Assembly (NCBI GenBank): GCA_003241475.1
Contig: QFQB01000018.1
Coordinates: forward strand, 1 to 26,091
Direction of reading: 5' to 3'
DNA length: 26,091 bases
From: Micavibrio aeruginosavorus
GTDB lineage: Bacteria > Pseudomonadota > Alphaproteobacteria > Micavibrionales > Micavibrionaceae
Position numbers and translations under genes: made by a program. This document shows, in pieces, positions 1 through 8,114 of the stretch (positions are counted from its first letter, which is position 1; each line of letters starts with the position of its first letter). The notes below the pieces were generated by a model. It saw nothing but the letters and a program-made list of their open reading frames with translations, was not told the origin of the DNA and did no database searches.

Positions 1-365
1 ATCAGATAATCGACGGCGATGAAATTGTAGCGGCTTTCGAATTCATCCCAGAAGAAATATTCGCCGACGGCCGTGAACAAAAGAATATAGGAAAAGACAA
101 AGAAAATGCCTGTGCTGATATTTTTATCCAGTTGTGTTCCTTGCAATCTTTGCGGTAGCAAAAGCGCATAAAACAAAATGGGAAGTGCGTAATAGACGAA
201 AACGCCCAGATCGAAGACCAGTCCCAGCGCGAACGCCGCTGTCAGACTGGTTGCCTCACCCACAAAATGATCGGCACTGTACCATAAGAAGGCGCACCGC
301 ACGGCCGTCTGGACGACGAGGAATAATGCGGCAAAGGGGACAAGGCGGCTAAAAATTGATTTCAT
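1..365 (-). CDS. LTA synthase/phosphoglycerol transferase-like membrane protein, N-terminal part (cut by window edge)
   Basis: The frame opens with ATG at 365-363 and reads without a stop to position 1, giving 121 codons of the N-terminus. It starts MKSIFSRLVPF and contains at least three hydrophobic stretches, consistent with an N-terminal membrane bundle. The motif EYFFWDEFESRYNFIAVDYL near residues 101-120 closely resembles the segment at the end of the membrane domain in LTA-synthase family (alkaline phosphatase superfamily) proteins. In Gram-negatives such proteins usually transfer phosphoglycerol or a similar group to periplasmic glucans or envelope glycans. The catalytic sulfatase-like domain would lie outside the window, so activity cannot be judged. 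The gene follows the lipoprotein gene by 31 nt on the same strand and is probably the distal gene of that operon. No clear Shine-Dalgarno is visible. Confidence 0.72.
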   Translation of the reverse strand, partial: MKSIFSRLVPFAALFLVVQTAVRCAFLWYSADHFVGEATSLTAAFALGLVFDLGVFVYYALPILFYALLLPQRLQGTQLDKNISTGIFFVFSYILLFTAVGEYFFWDEFESRYNFIAVDYL

Positions 366-396
366 GGAAATGTACTTTTGAAAAAGGGCCGCACTA

Positions 397-792
397 TCAA
401 GGCTTGCGGCAATAGCCTTCGCCCTCTTTGACGATCAGGCAGTTCGGTTCTTCCATAAGCCATTTCATGCCAGTATCGCGGCCCGCGCCGTAATGGATGA
501 ATTCCTGATGGTCGTCGCGCAAAAACCGGATGCGCTTGCCGTCGAGAACACCCAGATACTCGCTTTCCTTATCGAGATCCTTGATGGTCACGCGATAGCC
601 CTCACCGGTTTTGCTGATCTTCATGTATGTGCCTTCGGGTCCGTTCCATTGGCCGACCCATTCATCGACCGTCTTGCGGTCGATCGACTGGTCCTGCACG
701 GCGGGCGCAGGCTTGGAAGCGCTGTTGTCGTCGCAACCGGACAGCACAACTATGCCCGCAACCGCGAGCGTCATAAGACGTATCACTTTCAT
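397..792 (-). CDS. small predicted lipoprotein
   Basis: A 131-aa protein with a clear lipoprotein signal: a short basic start (MKVIR), a hydrophobic stretch and the lipobox LSGC with the acylated cysteine at residue 20. The next residues are Asp-Asp; in the E. coli Lol rule Asp at +2 favours inner-membrane retention, but this may not apply here. The mature part is polar and has a compact fold-like pattern (WVGQWNGPEGTYMKI, then LDGKRIRFL), reminiscent of small lipocalin/META-like beta proteins. Two late cysteines (NCLIV and YCRKP) could form a disulfide. I do not recognise a specific family. Its ATG overlaps the TGA of the SIMPL gene (ATGA), so the two are probably translationally coupled. 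Confidence 0.85.
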   Translation of the reverse strand: MKVIRLMTLAVAGIVVLSGCDDNSASKPAPAVQDQSIDRKTVDEWVGQWNGPEGTYMKISKTGEGYRVTIKDLDKESEYLGVLDGKRIRFLRDDHQEFIHYGAGRDTGMKWLMEEPNCLIVKEGEGYCRKP

Positions 793-1565
793 GGCTTGAT
801 CAACGCCCGTGCGGAAACCGTGAGGGAAACATCCGTCTCGCCGGCTTCGGCAACCGGTGCCGCCATCGGCGCTGCGGCATCCATTGCCATCTCGCCGCGC
901 GCCATCATGGTTTTGTACATCGGCACGACGGGTCCGCCCGTATCGACGTTCACATCGACCAGGTCGGTTTTGGATTTTCCGAGAGTCTTGGCGACGATGT
1001 CGGCTTTGGCCGCGAGCTTTTTCAGGGCGGCGACCATCAGCTCGTCGCGCACTTTTTCAACCACTTCAGGCGAAAGCGTGTAGGCCAGATTGTTCATCGC
1101 GAAACCCATGCCCTGAATCTTGCCGACGGCGGCGAGCAGTTTCGTCGCGTCCTTGGATTCGATATCGATGGTCTGCGATCCTTTCCAGACAGGGTCGTTT
1201 TTCTGCTCGCCCGTTTTTTGGTTCACGATGATCGGCTGATCGTATTTGTATACGGAATAGGCGCCTGTCGAAACTTTGAAGGCGCTTTCTTTTTTGGCAA
1301 GGTCGAGCGCGCTCTTCATCGCCTTGTTGATTTTGTCCTGAACGACAGCAGCATCGGCCTTGTCTTCGACTTCGATGCGTAAGGAAGCGATCAGAAGGTC
1401 TTGCGGCATGGTGCGTTTTTCGGTTGCCGAAAGATTGATGATGGTGGTGCCTTCGGGAGGCAAAGCCAAACCGTCCTGCGCGTTAGCGGGCGCAGCAAAA
1501 GACGCGGGGAGGAGGAGCGTACTCAGGAGCAACATAGGCAGCAACAGGGGCTGGGCGCGTGTCAT
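789..1565 (-). CDS. SIMPL-domain (YggE/DUF541-like) periplasmic protein
   Basis: A 258-aa protein with a Sec signal peptide (hydrophobic residues about 6-25, likely cleavage after APANA near residue 29). The mature part opens with the conserved SIMPL/DUF541 pattern: INLSATEKRTMPQDLLIASLRIEVE, alternating with a helix rich in Lys and Ala, then later Val/Thr beta strands ending in SLTVSARALIKP. YggE-like proteins of this family are periplasmic or envelope proteins linked to oxidative stress tolerance, but their biochemical role is not settled. The start is supported by an ACGGAG Shine-Dalgarno about 8 nt upstream. It is the first gene after a promoter-like sequence at the end of the MATE gene and overlaps the lipoprotein gene by 4 nt. 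Confidence 0.88.
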   Translation of the reverse strand: MTRAQPLLLPMLLLSTLLLPASFAAPANAQDGLALPPEGTTIINLSATEKRTMPQDLLIASLRIEVEDKADAAVVQDKINKAMKSALDLAKKESAFKVSTGAYSVYKYDQPIIVNQKTGEQKNDPVWKGSQTIDIESKDATKLLAAVGKIQGMGFAMNNLAYTLSPEVVEKVRDELMVAALKKLAAKADIVAKTLGKSKTDLVDVNVDTGGPVVPMYKTMMARGEMAMDAAAPMAAPVAEAGETDVSLTVSARALIKP

Positions 1566-1600
1566 AAAAGTCTCCGTAAAAATGTGTAGGCTGTGAAGTG

Positions 1601-1629
1601 ACTATAGATTTAAGGCGTTTTCAGGGCAA
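1601..1629 (-). promoter_or_regulatory. sigma70-like promoter for the SIMPL-lipoprotein operon
   Basis: On the minus strand TTGCCC (1629-1624) and TATAGT (1606-1601) are separated by 17 nt, close to the housekeeping consensus. The element overlaps the 3' end of the MATE gene and would start transcription near 1595, about 30 nt before the SIMPL ATG. The prediction rests on the motif only. Confidence 0.5.
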
Positions 1630-2977
1630 GTTTGGTTTCGGATTGCACACAAGTGGCGCGGCTCCAGAAATGGAAGCTCAGACCGGTGGCGATATTGACC
1701 AGCGAAATAGCCCAAAAGATGCCCATGACGCCGCCCCGGTGCGCGCCGATCATGACGGCCGGGATCATCAGGACCAGCATCTTGATGACGGTCATCATCA
1801 GGCTCATCTGCGGTTTTCCCATGGCGTTGAAGGCGGAGCTCCAGCCGTTGACCAATGCGCTGAAAAGGTAGGACGGCGCGATAATCATGAAGGACATGCG
1901 GGCGTAATATTCGACGATAGGGTCGTTGGAGAAGGCGCCGACGATAATGGGTGCGAACAGCATGAGGATTGCGGCGACGCCGATGCACCAGAAGACGCTA
2001 AAGCCGATGGCGGTTTTCAAGGTTTCATGCACGCGATCGAATTGCCGCGCGCCGAAATTCTGGCCGATGATCGGTCCCATGCCCACAGCCAGAGCCATCA
2101 GGATGATAAAGCCGAAAGCCTCGACGCGGCTGGCGATGCCGTAGGCGGCAACGGCTTCGCTGCCGTAGCCTGCCAGGAAACCGATGATGACCGTGTTGAC
2201 GATGGGCGTGACGGAAGACGTCAGGCCGGCAGCCAGCGCGATAAAGATCAGGCGCTTCACGGAATCTCCGAATTGTGGCAACTTGAGGTCGGAGATTTTT
2301 AGCAGCATTTTTTTGCGCGCGCCAAGGATATAAAGCCCGAAGGCCATCGCCACGATATTCGAGAACACGGTCGCAATCGCAGCGCCCTGCAATTCCAGAC
2401 GCGGGAATCCCAATAGGCCGAAGACGAGCACGGGCGCGAGCGCGGCATTTAAAACCGCAACGCTAACCATGATGACGGCGGGGGCCTTTGTGCTTCCGGC
2501 GGCGCGAATGGCGGAATTGCCGACGAAGGGCGTTGCCATGAACGGCGCGCCGAAAAACCAGATCGTCATATATTCATGGATCAGGGGGCGCATTTCCTCA
2601 TCGGCGCCCATCGCCTTGAAAATCACATCGCGCAAGGCATAGCCAATGATGGCAAGAGCCAGCGCGACACTGAACACGAGGATCAGCCCGTGCGTGGTCA
2701 CGCGCTTGACATCCGCTTCGCGTCCCTCGCCGATCAGGCGCGAGACGACGCTGCTCATGGAAATACCGAAACCCATGATGATGGTGAACACGAAGAATGT
2801 GACCGGAAAGGTAAAGGTCATGGCGGCGAGCTGGGTCGTGCCAAGCAGAGATACATAATAGGTATCGACCAGCTGGAAGCTGACGATGGCGGCAATGCCC
2901 CAGATCATCGGGATGGTCAGGCGGACCAGATGGGACCGGATACTGCCGGTTTTCAGGTCTATGCGGGTATTGCTCAT
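1610..2977 (-). CDS. MATE family efflux transporter
   Basis: A 455-aa integral membrane protein with about twelve hydrophobic segments arranged as two similar halves, the usual length for the MATE (multidrug and toxic compound extrusion) family. The first helix pair contains IPMIWGIAAIVSFQLVDTYYVSLLG and a following FGISMSSVVSRLIGEGR segment, both typical of MATE N-lobes. The second half repeats the pattern with TPIVNTVIIGFLAGYGSEAVAAYG and MGPIIGQNFGAR. Such proteins export drugs, cations or metabolites using a Na+ or H+ gradient across the inner membrane; the substrate cannot be predicted. The start at 2977 has only a weak GAGAG upstream. The gene is divergent from the RTX gene across a 306-nt region and may be co-transcribed with the SIMPL gene 44 nt downstream. 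Confidence 0.93.
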   Translation of the reverse strand: MSNTRIDLKTGSIRSHLVRLTIPMIWGIAAIVSFQLVDTYYVSLLGTTQLAAMTFTFPVTFFVFTIIMGFGISMSSVVSRLIGEGREADVKRVTTHGLILVFSVALALAIIGYALRDVIFKAMGADEEMRPLIHEYMTIWFFGAPFMATPFVGNSAIRAAGSTKAPAVIMVSVAVLNAALAPVLVFGLLGFPRLELQGAAIATVFSNIVAMAFGLYILGARKKMLLKISDLKLPQFGDSVKRLIFIALAAGLTSSVTPIVNTVIIGFLAGYGSEAVAAYGIASRVEAFGFIILMALAVGMGPIIGQNFGARQFDRVHETLKTAIGFSVFWCIGVAAILMLFAPIIVGAFSNDPIVEYYARMSFMIIAPSYLFSALVNGWSSAFNAMGKPQMSLMMTVIKMLVLMIPAVMIGAHRGGVMGIFWAISLVNIATGLSFHFWSRATCVQSETKLALKTP

Positions 2978-3107
2978 GGGGCGGCTCTCGATAGGGGTGA
3001 CAGGGGGTTATCCTCCAGCGGGAAGCAGATTGCAAGACCCGGTCCACCACGCAGAAATCGGCCAAAAATCAGGAATTTTTCTTAATTACATAAAATTTTT
3101 CGCAAAA

Positions 3108-3123
3108 TTAACATCTTCTTAAC
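3108..3123 (+). promoter_or_regulatory. CtrA-type full binding site
   Basis: TTAACATCTTCTTAAC matches the alphaproteobacterial CtrA consensus TTAA-N7-TTAAC exactly. It lies 161 nt before the RTX start and 131 nt before the divergent MATE start, so either gene could be the target. A match of this length can arise by chance in AT-rich DNA; the position in a regulatory region and the likely taxon raise its weight. Confidence 0.5.
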
Positions 3124-3198
3124 CCGGCCCCGCTATTTCTAAAGCGCGATTAATTTACATAAAGTTTAACATTAATCGTTAAGATGGTTTGTTGGGGG

Positions 3199-3234
3199 GG
3201 CTTCGTTTGCCGGATGGGGATCCGGCAAAAAGCC
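3199..3234 (+). promoter_or_regulatory. long hairpin in the leader of the RTX gene
   Basis: TTTGCCGGAT (3206-3215) and ATCCGGCAAA (3220-3229) pair perfectly over 10 bp around a GGGG loop. The helix extends by GGCTT (3199-3203) pairing with AAGCC (3230-3234) after a 2-nt CG bulge on the 5' side, for 15 bp in total. No U-tract follows in the plus direction, so it is unlikely to be a terminator of plus-strand transcription. It could be an RNA structural element or a DNA operator. Confidence 0.6.
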
Positions 3235-3236
3235 AA

Positions 3237-3266
3237 GGCAGACCAAGGGAACATAAGCGGTCTGCC
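3237..3266 (+). promoter_or_regulatory. second hairpin directly before the RTX ribosome binding site
   Basis: GGCAGACC (3237-3244) pairs perfectly with GGTCTGCC (3259-3266) around a 14-nt loop. It ends only 4 nt before the Shine-Dalgarno GGGGAA (3271-3276) of the RTX gene, a position where it could stabilise the mRNA or modulate initiation. Confidence 0.55.
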
Positions 3267-3283
3267 TGTTGGGGAAAAGTATA

Positions 3284-6200
3284 ATGGCCTACACAATCGT
3301 AACCGGAACGAGCGGGAACAATTTTATGAACTTTGTCGGTGTGACAGGGTTCTACAGCCAGACGCTCGTCAACCCGTATAGCGGCTATACAATCACCATC
3401 ACCGGCACGAAAAACGTCAACAACGCTATTTATGACGGTCTGGGCGGTAACTCCGATCGTCTGACCATGACGACGCAAGGAGATGTGCTCACGCTGTCCG
3501 ATGCCTCGGGCACGCTGATGGTGAAAAACGTCGAAATTTTTGTCTCGGGCGATGATGGCGATGTCATCATTCTCGCCGACAGCTTTTATAACTACGGCAA
3601 CACCAGCATCTCTGGCGGCAACGGCGACGATTTGCTTTGGGCCAACAACGGTAACGACACAGTCTTCGGCAATGGCGGCGACGACATCATGGACGGCGGG
3701 GGCGGCAATGATATTTTGTTCGGTGGCGAGGGCAATGATTATCTGGACGGCGGCGCTGGCATCGATTCTCTTTTCGCTGGCGCTGGCGACGATACGCTGG
3801 TTTTCAATGTCGATGGCATCTGGTCCGGCGGTTTGACGCTGGCCGATCTGGGTTCGGCCGTACCGTTTGCCTCGTTGGTGAATCTGGATGGAAAGAACCA
3901 GTCTTATGATACGTTTAACGGCGATGCGACGGACAATATAGCCGTACCCACCATAGGCACCGACACATTGCTTATGACTTCAGGTGCGGACGTGCTTGTT
4001 ATCAGTGACAGCGTATCGCCGAATAGCGGCCTTTTCACGCCGCGTATTTCTTACATTGAAATTTATGACGCCGGTGACGGTGACGATATTGTCGATCTTT
4101 CCGGCGCAGACCATATTGCCACCACTATTCACGGCGGCGACGGCAATGATGTGCTGGCAGGCTCTATCGGAGATGACACAATTACAGGCGATGCTGGGAA
4201 TGATATTTTATTCGGCGCTGGCGGTAATGATCTGCTTGAAGGCGGCACAGGCGACGATGCCTATTATTACAATCTAGGCAACGGAAACGACACGATCCGC
4301 GAAACATCCGGCAATGACTCTCTTCATTTCGGTCCTGGCGTTGTCCTTGATGATCTGACTTTTACGGTGGAGGGAGACAATCTTGTTGTCGGCATTGGCG
4401 GTCAGACGATTACGATCGAAAATCATTATGCTACCGATCATTCTGGCCGCGTGGAAAGTATTGTATTCGATGATGGTTCGAGTTTCGATGTGGGAAGTTA
4501 TGTACCCAACTACGATCCGGTTGCGAACAATGACGCGTTCAATGGCAACGAAGATGAAATTCTTTCTGGTAATGTTCTTGCCAACGACACCGATGCCAAC
4601 GGCGATGTCTTAAGCGTAGCGGCCCAGACGATTATCACGGCGAACGGTGGTACGGTCGTCATGCAGTCCGACGGTAGCTTTACCTATCAGGGTGCGCAGG
4701 ACTTCAACGGTGAAGATTCTTTTGATTACACAGTGAGCGACAATAAGGGCGGTCTTTCGACAGCCAGCGTCATTCTGGGCATTGCCGCCATCAACGATGC
4801 GCCGATCGCGCAGGCGGATATTTTTGCGGTTTTTCGCAACGACACTCTCTCCGGCAACGTCCTGTCCAACGATTCGGACGTTGATGGCGACGCGATGACC
4901 GTTCAGGCCGGCGTATTTGCCTCCGCAGAAGGCGGCATGGTTACGCTGGGCCTGGACGGCTCACTCAGCTATACGCCAGCCGAAGGTTTTTATGGTCAGG
5001 ACAGTTTTGAATATACATTGACTGATGGTCAGGCGTTTGCTTTTGCAACGGTGACGCTCACTGTGGAGCTTAATCCGGAAGAGTCTATTATAGGGACATC
5101 TGCTCCTGAGGTCATCCTAGGGACCGTTGCAGATGATGAAATTTTCGCGCTGGGCGGCGATGACGAGGTTAAGGGCGGCGACGGCGACGATACGCTTTAT
5201 GGCGGCGACGGCGATGATGTTCTATATGGAGATGATTCCATCCTGACTGTTACCTATGACAAGAGATTCTCTGACAGTGTGGCATTCCCGAATCTGCAGG
5301 AAGGCGTAAGCATCACGCGTATTACGCCGCGGGGCGATGCCGCGCTCGGCATCGCGAACGGAAATTTGAGTGTGGATATGGCGGCGACTGTCACCATTAC
5401 CTTCCGCGCAGGCTATGCGGGATACGACAGCAGCTTCGGGATGTTCGGCATCGCGCCGGACGGCACCATCGTGCATGCCAGCCTTGAATGGGCGAATGTG
5501 AAAACGGCGGGCCTGAACATCGGCTATGATCTGGAACTTCCTGTCGGTGCGCAAGGCGGCGCGTTCGGATTTTTTATCATTGCAAACGGCAACAATGCGA
5601 ACGGTCATTATAATGGCCTCGATATTACGGCGGACGGCGTCATATCCTTTATTTATAAATACGGTACGGCGGATGAACGCGCGGCGAAAATCACCGATAA
5701 CGGCAACGATGTTTCTGTTGTCTATGATGATGGCGCGATCGAGAGAGTCCTGCACGGCTACACCTATCTCTCGACGGACCGCGGCAACGACACGACGGCG
5801 ATCAATCCCGACGGCATGCTACATGTTGTCTCTGGCCTTGTCGATCCGGACAACACCAACACGCTGCGCGTGGGCTTTGAAGACCTGTACGGCCAGGGCG
5901 ATGCGGATTTCGAAGATGTACTGTTCGACATTGATATCAAGCCTGTGACCGTGACGAACGCGCTGGGCGGGAATGATTATCTTGACGGCGGCGCGGGCAA
6001 CGACACGCTGTTCGGCGAAGGCGGTAGCGATATCCTGATTATCGGCAACGGCGCGGACCATGCCTACGGCGGCGCAGGCGCGGATGTGTTCGCCATTACG
6101 ATGATCGACGATCTGATCGACACTATCCATGATTTCAGCGCCCTGCAGGGCGATGTCATCAATATCACCGACGTGCTGGAATCCTATGACGCCCTGCATG

Positions 6201-6391
6201 ACGATATCTCGCATTTCGTGCGGATCGTGCAAAACGGCAACGACGCCGAACTGCAGATCAACGCGGATGGCGATGCCGGCGGCGCCTTCACGACGGCGGC
6301 GATTATTTTGGGCGGCACTTATGGCGCGACCGCGGCTTCGCTTCTGGCTTCCGGCGCTTTGGTTGCCGACCATTCCGTAGCACTCGCTTGA
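3284..6391 (+). CDS. large RTX (hemolysin-type calcium-binding) secreted protein with cadherin-like and DUF4114-like domains
   Basis: The protein has 1035 aa from the ATG at 3284, which has GGGGAA 8 nt upstream; an in-frame TTG at 3269 lies upstream of that Shine-Dalgarno and is less likely. RTX nonapeptides (GGxGxDxLx) occur in four blocks, near residues 108-160, 283-341, 602-652 and 895-940. Between blocks two and three are two tandem cadherin-like modules (about 412-507 and 506-598), each with the SGNVL.ND.D..GD signature. Residues about 653-886 form a beta-rich domain ending in GFEDLYGQGDADFEDVLFDI, the acidic DUF4114-type ending. The last 90 residues (IHDF...GDVINITDVL...ILGG) resemble a type I secretion target. 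RTX repeats fold on binding Ca2+ after export. No signal peptide and no ABC transporter, adaptor or TolC gene are seen. The likely role is an extracellular or surface adhesin-like protein, not an enzyme. Confidence 0.92.
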   Translation: MAYTIVTGTSGNNFMNFVGVTGFYSQTLVNPYSGYTITITGTKNVNNAIYDGLGGNSDRLTMTTQGDVLTLSDASGTLMVKNVEIFVSGDDGDVIILADSFYNYGNTSISGGNGDDLLWANNGNDTVFGNGGDDIMDGGGGNDILFGGEGNDYLDGGAGIDSLFAGAGDDTLVFNVDGIWSGGLTLADLGSAVPFASLVNLDGKNQSYDTFNGDATDNIAVPTIGTDTLLMTSGADVLVISDSVSPNSGLFTPRISYIEIYDAGDGDDIVDLSGADHIATTIHGGDGNDVLAGSIGDDTITGDAGNDILFGAGGNDLLEGGTGDDAYYYNLGNGNDTIRETSGNDSLHFGPGVVLDDLTFTVEGDNLVVGIGGQTITIENHYATDHSGRVESIVFDDGSSFDVGSYVPNYDPVANNDAFNGNEDEILSGNVLANDTDANGDVLSVAAQTIITANGGTVVMQSDGSFTYQGAQDFNGEDSFDYTVSDNKGGLSTASVILGIAAINDAPIAQADIFAVFRNDTLSGNVLSNDSDVDGDAMTVQAGVFASAEGGMVTLGLDGSLSYTPAEGFYGQDSFEYTLTDGQAFAFATVTLTVELNPEESIIGTSAPEVILGTVADDEIFALGGDDEVKGGDGDDTLYGGDGDDVLYGDDSILTVTYDKRFSDSVAFPNLQEGVSITRITPRGDAALGIANGNLSVDMAATVTITFRAGYAGYDSSFGMFGIAPDGTIVHASLEWANVKTAGLNIGYDLELPVGAQGGAFGFFIIANGNNANGHYNGLDITADGVISFIYKYGTADERAAKITDNGNDVSVVYDDGAIERVLHGYTYLSTDRGNDTTAINPDGMLHVVSGLVDPDNTNTLRVGFEDLYGQGDADFEDVLFDIDIKPVTVTNALGGNDYLDGGAGNDTLFGEGGSDILIIGNGADHAYGGAGADVFAITMIDDLIDTIHDFSALQGDVINITDVLESYDALHDDISHFVRIVQNGNDAELQINADGDAGGAFTTAAIILGGTYGATAASLLASGALVADHSVALA

Positions 6392-6422
6392 TCTTTTATC
6401 CGTGAGTGACTAGAGAAGGAGC

Positions 6423-7445
6423 ATGACTCCTTCTTTGGATACGCTGATCCGTCCGCTGGAAAATGCTGCCCTGCCCTTGGAGGGCAAAACGCTCTTTCTG
6501 GGTGCCGAATGGCATGATTTTTTAAGTTCTTTCAATTCGTTGGACATATGGCAACCATGGTACCCGCTGGCCGCGCCTTTGCTGGCCAAGGGATATGAAC
6601 CGCTTGACGGCCCGCCGCCGTCCAACACGTACGATCTGGCTATGGTCCAGCTTCCCAAACAGACGGACGAGGCGAAATTCTGGCTTGCCAGCGCCCTGTT
6701 TGGGCTAAAGCAGGGCGCTTGGATTTTATGTTGTGCGCCCAACGACGCCAATGGCAATAGAATTGAAAAATGGCTGGAGGAGGCAGGCGTACAGGAAATC
6801 CACAGCTTGTCCAAAAACAAATGCCGCGCTGTGTGGGGGCGCCGTCCGCCCAAACTGCCTGACATTGTCCAGTACTGGGGCGTACATGGCGGAAAACAAA
6901 ATGTTCAGAACGGGGACGGGTTGCAGTTTGTTTCTCAACCGGGCCTTTTTGGATGGGATAAAATCGATGTCGGATCCTATCTTTTAAGCACGTACATTCC
7001 TAAAGATCTGGCGGGTGTGGGAGCGGATTTCGGATGCGGCTACGGCTATCTGGCCGCCGAGATTTTGCAAAAATGCGATGGGCTCAAACATCTTTATCTG
7101 GCCGATGCGGACAATCGTGCGCTTTCGTGCGCGCAAAAGAATATAGAAAATGTACGCGGCGATAAAACCATCACCATGGTCTGGTGCGATCTTGTTTACC
7201 CTGCTCCCGTACCGCCTTTGGATTTTATCGTTATGAATCCGCCGTTTCACACGGGCAAGGAGACGCAGGCATCGCTGGGGCAGGCCTTTATCACCACGGC
7301 CGAGAGGCATTTGAAAAAGGGCGGAAAGCTTTACATGGTCGCCAACGCGCACCTGCCCTATGAAGCGCATTTGAAGGAAAAATTTTCCCGCACAGAGCAA
7401 ATCGCGCAGGAAGAAGGCTTTAAAATCATACTGGCGGTCAAATGA
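6423..7445 (+). CDS. rsmC: RsmC-like class I SAM-dependent methyltransferase
   Basis: A 340-aa protein, matching the usual two-domain RsmC size. The N-terminal half (about 1-165) is a degenerate methyltransferase-like domain. The C-terminal half carries the SAM-binding motif DFGCGYGYLA (from D202), an acidic residue after the next strand (LADAD) and the catalytic NPPFHTGK motif (from N272) typical of N2-guanine methyltransferases. RsmC methylates G1207 of 16S rRNA in the 30S subunit; the related RlmG acts on 23S rRNA and cannot be fully excluded. The ATG is preceded by AAGGAG ending only 1 nt before it, which is unusually tight; an in-frame TTG four codons later has better spacing. The gene follows the RTX gene by 31 nt without a visible terminator and overlaps the HAD gene by ATGA. 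Confidence 0.85.
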   Translation: MTPSLDTLIRPLENAALPLEGKTLFLGAEWHDFLSSFNSLDIWQPWYPLAAPLLAKGYEPLDGPPPSNTYDLAMVQLPKQTDEAKFWLASALFGLKQGAWILCCAPNDANGNRIEKWLEEAGVQEIHSLSKNKCRAVWGRRPPKLPDIVQYWGVHGGKQNVQNGDGLQFVSQPGLFGWDKIDVGSYLLSTYIPKDLAGVGADFGCGYGYLAAEILQKCDGLKHLYLADADNRALSCAQKNIENVRGDKTITMVWCDLVYPAPVPPLDFIVMNPPFHTGKETQASLGQAFITTAERHLKKGGKLYMVANAHLPYEAHLKEKFSRTEQIAQEEGFKIILAVK

Positions 7446-8107
7446 GCATCGATCTTTCGCACATTGAAGGCGTGATCTGGGATCTGGATGGAACGCTGTA
7501 CCGCTACGACCATCTTTTCATCGAAGCCTGCAACATCGCTTGCGCACACACGGCGATAGAATTAGGGGCGAAGCTCGATTTCGATTCCGCGCTCGCGCTT
7601 GCGCGCAAGTCGTTCGAGGACAAAGGAAACTCCTCGCATTATTTTTGCGAATATCACGGCATCGACTATCGCGATTTGCATACGCCCTATCATGACCGCG
7701 TCGATATTTCGATCATCGCTAAAAATGCGGAAATGATCGCCGCTCTTGAAGCCATCGACAAGCCGATGGTGATTTTGACCAACGCATCCCGCAATTGGGT
7801 AAGGCGCATTCTCGAACACACGGGCATGGATCATTTGTTCGTGGATCAAAAAATCGTTGCGTTGGAAGATGTGGATTTCAAAGCCAAGGCGCATCATAAA
7901 GATGGATTTCAAATGGGCTTATCAGCATTACACAAAAAAGCTACACAAGTTTTAATGGTCGAGGATTTGCCGCGCAATCTGCCACACGCCAAAGAAATGG
8001 GTATGACCACGGCGCTGGTGCATCATGGAAAAATTCCGGATGACCATGCCGCGCACATAGACCATTCGTTCCAGACGACGCTGGAACTTGCGCATGCCTT
8101 GAGATAA
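7442..8107 (+). CDS. HAD-superfamily hydrolase, pyrimidine 5'-nucleotidase-like
   Basis: A 221-aa protein with all HAD motifs in order: WDLDGTLYRYD with nucleophile D14 and acid/base D16, VILTNAS (motif II), the conserved Lys region HHKDGF, and VEDLPRNLPHAKEMGM (motif III with the acidic pair). A helical cap between motifs I and II, and the wording of motifs I and III, fit the subgroup annotated as pyrimidine 5'-nucleotidases (SDT1-like). The expected reaction is dephosphorylation of a small phosphorylated metabolite in the cytoplasm; the exact substrate is unknown. The ATGA overlap with the rsmC-like gene indicates translational coupling. It converges with the AAA ATPase gene with only 7 nt between the stops and no visible terminator. 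Confidence 0.85.
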   Translation: MSIDLSHIEGVIWDLDGTLYRYDHLFIEACNIACAHTAIELGAKLDFDSALALARKSFEDKGNSSHYFCEYHGIDYRDLHTPYHDRVDISIIAKNAEMIAALEAIDKPMVILTNASRNWVRRILEHTGMDHLFVDQKIVALEDVDFKAKAHHKDGFQMGLSALHKKATQVLMVEDLPRNLPHAKEMGMTTALVHHGKIPDDHAAHIDHSFQTTLELAHALR

Positions 8108-8114
8108 TCGGGAA

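Larger units (their letters stand above)
2978..3283. other. AT-rich divergent regulatory region between the MATE and RTX genes
   Basis: No convincing gene is present. The part from about 3070 to 3185 is markedly AT-rich compared with its flanks. It holds a CtrA-type box and two copies of TTACATAAA[A/G]TTT (3086-3098 and 3155-3167), 69 nt apart. The part next to the RTX gene contains two stable hairpins. I could not settle on a convincing -35/-10 pair for either gene. Confidence 0.6.

Noticed and set aside
493..1083. A 196-codon plus-strand frame over the lipoprotein and SIMPL genes
   Set aside because: It is antisense to two genes with clear signal sequences and a coupled start/stop; its product shows no family features.
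3199..3276. c-di-GMP-I (GEMM) riboswitch upstream of the RTX gene
   Set aside because: The GNRA-capped first stem and the second conserved stem with its receptor are missing; only a GGCAAAAAGCC joining segment is vaguely similar.
3269..3283. TTG start five codons upstream for the RTX protein
   Set aside because: The Shine-Dalgarno GGGGAA lies downstream of this TTG and is correctly spaced for the ATG at 3284.
5819..6373. A 184-codon minus-strand frame in the RTX gene
   Set aside because: It is antisense to RTX repeats and the secretion-signal region; the Asp/Gly codons of the repeats produce stop-free complements.
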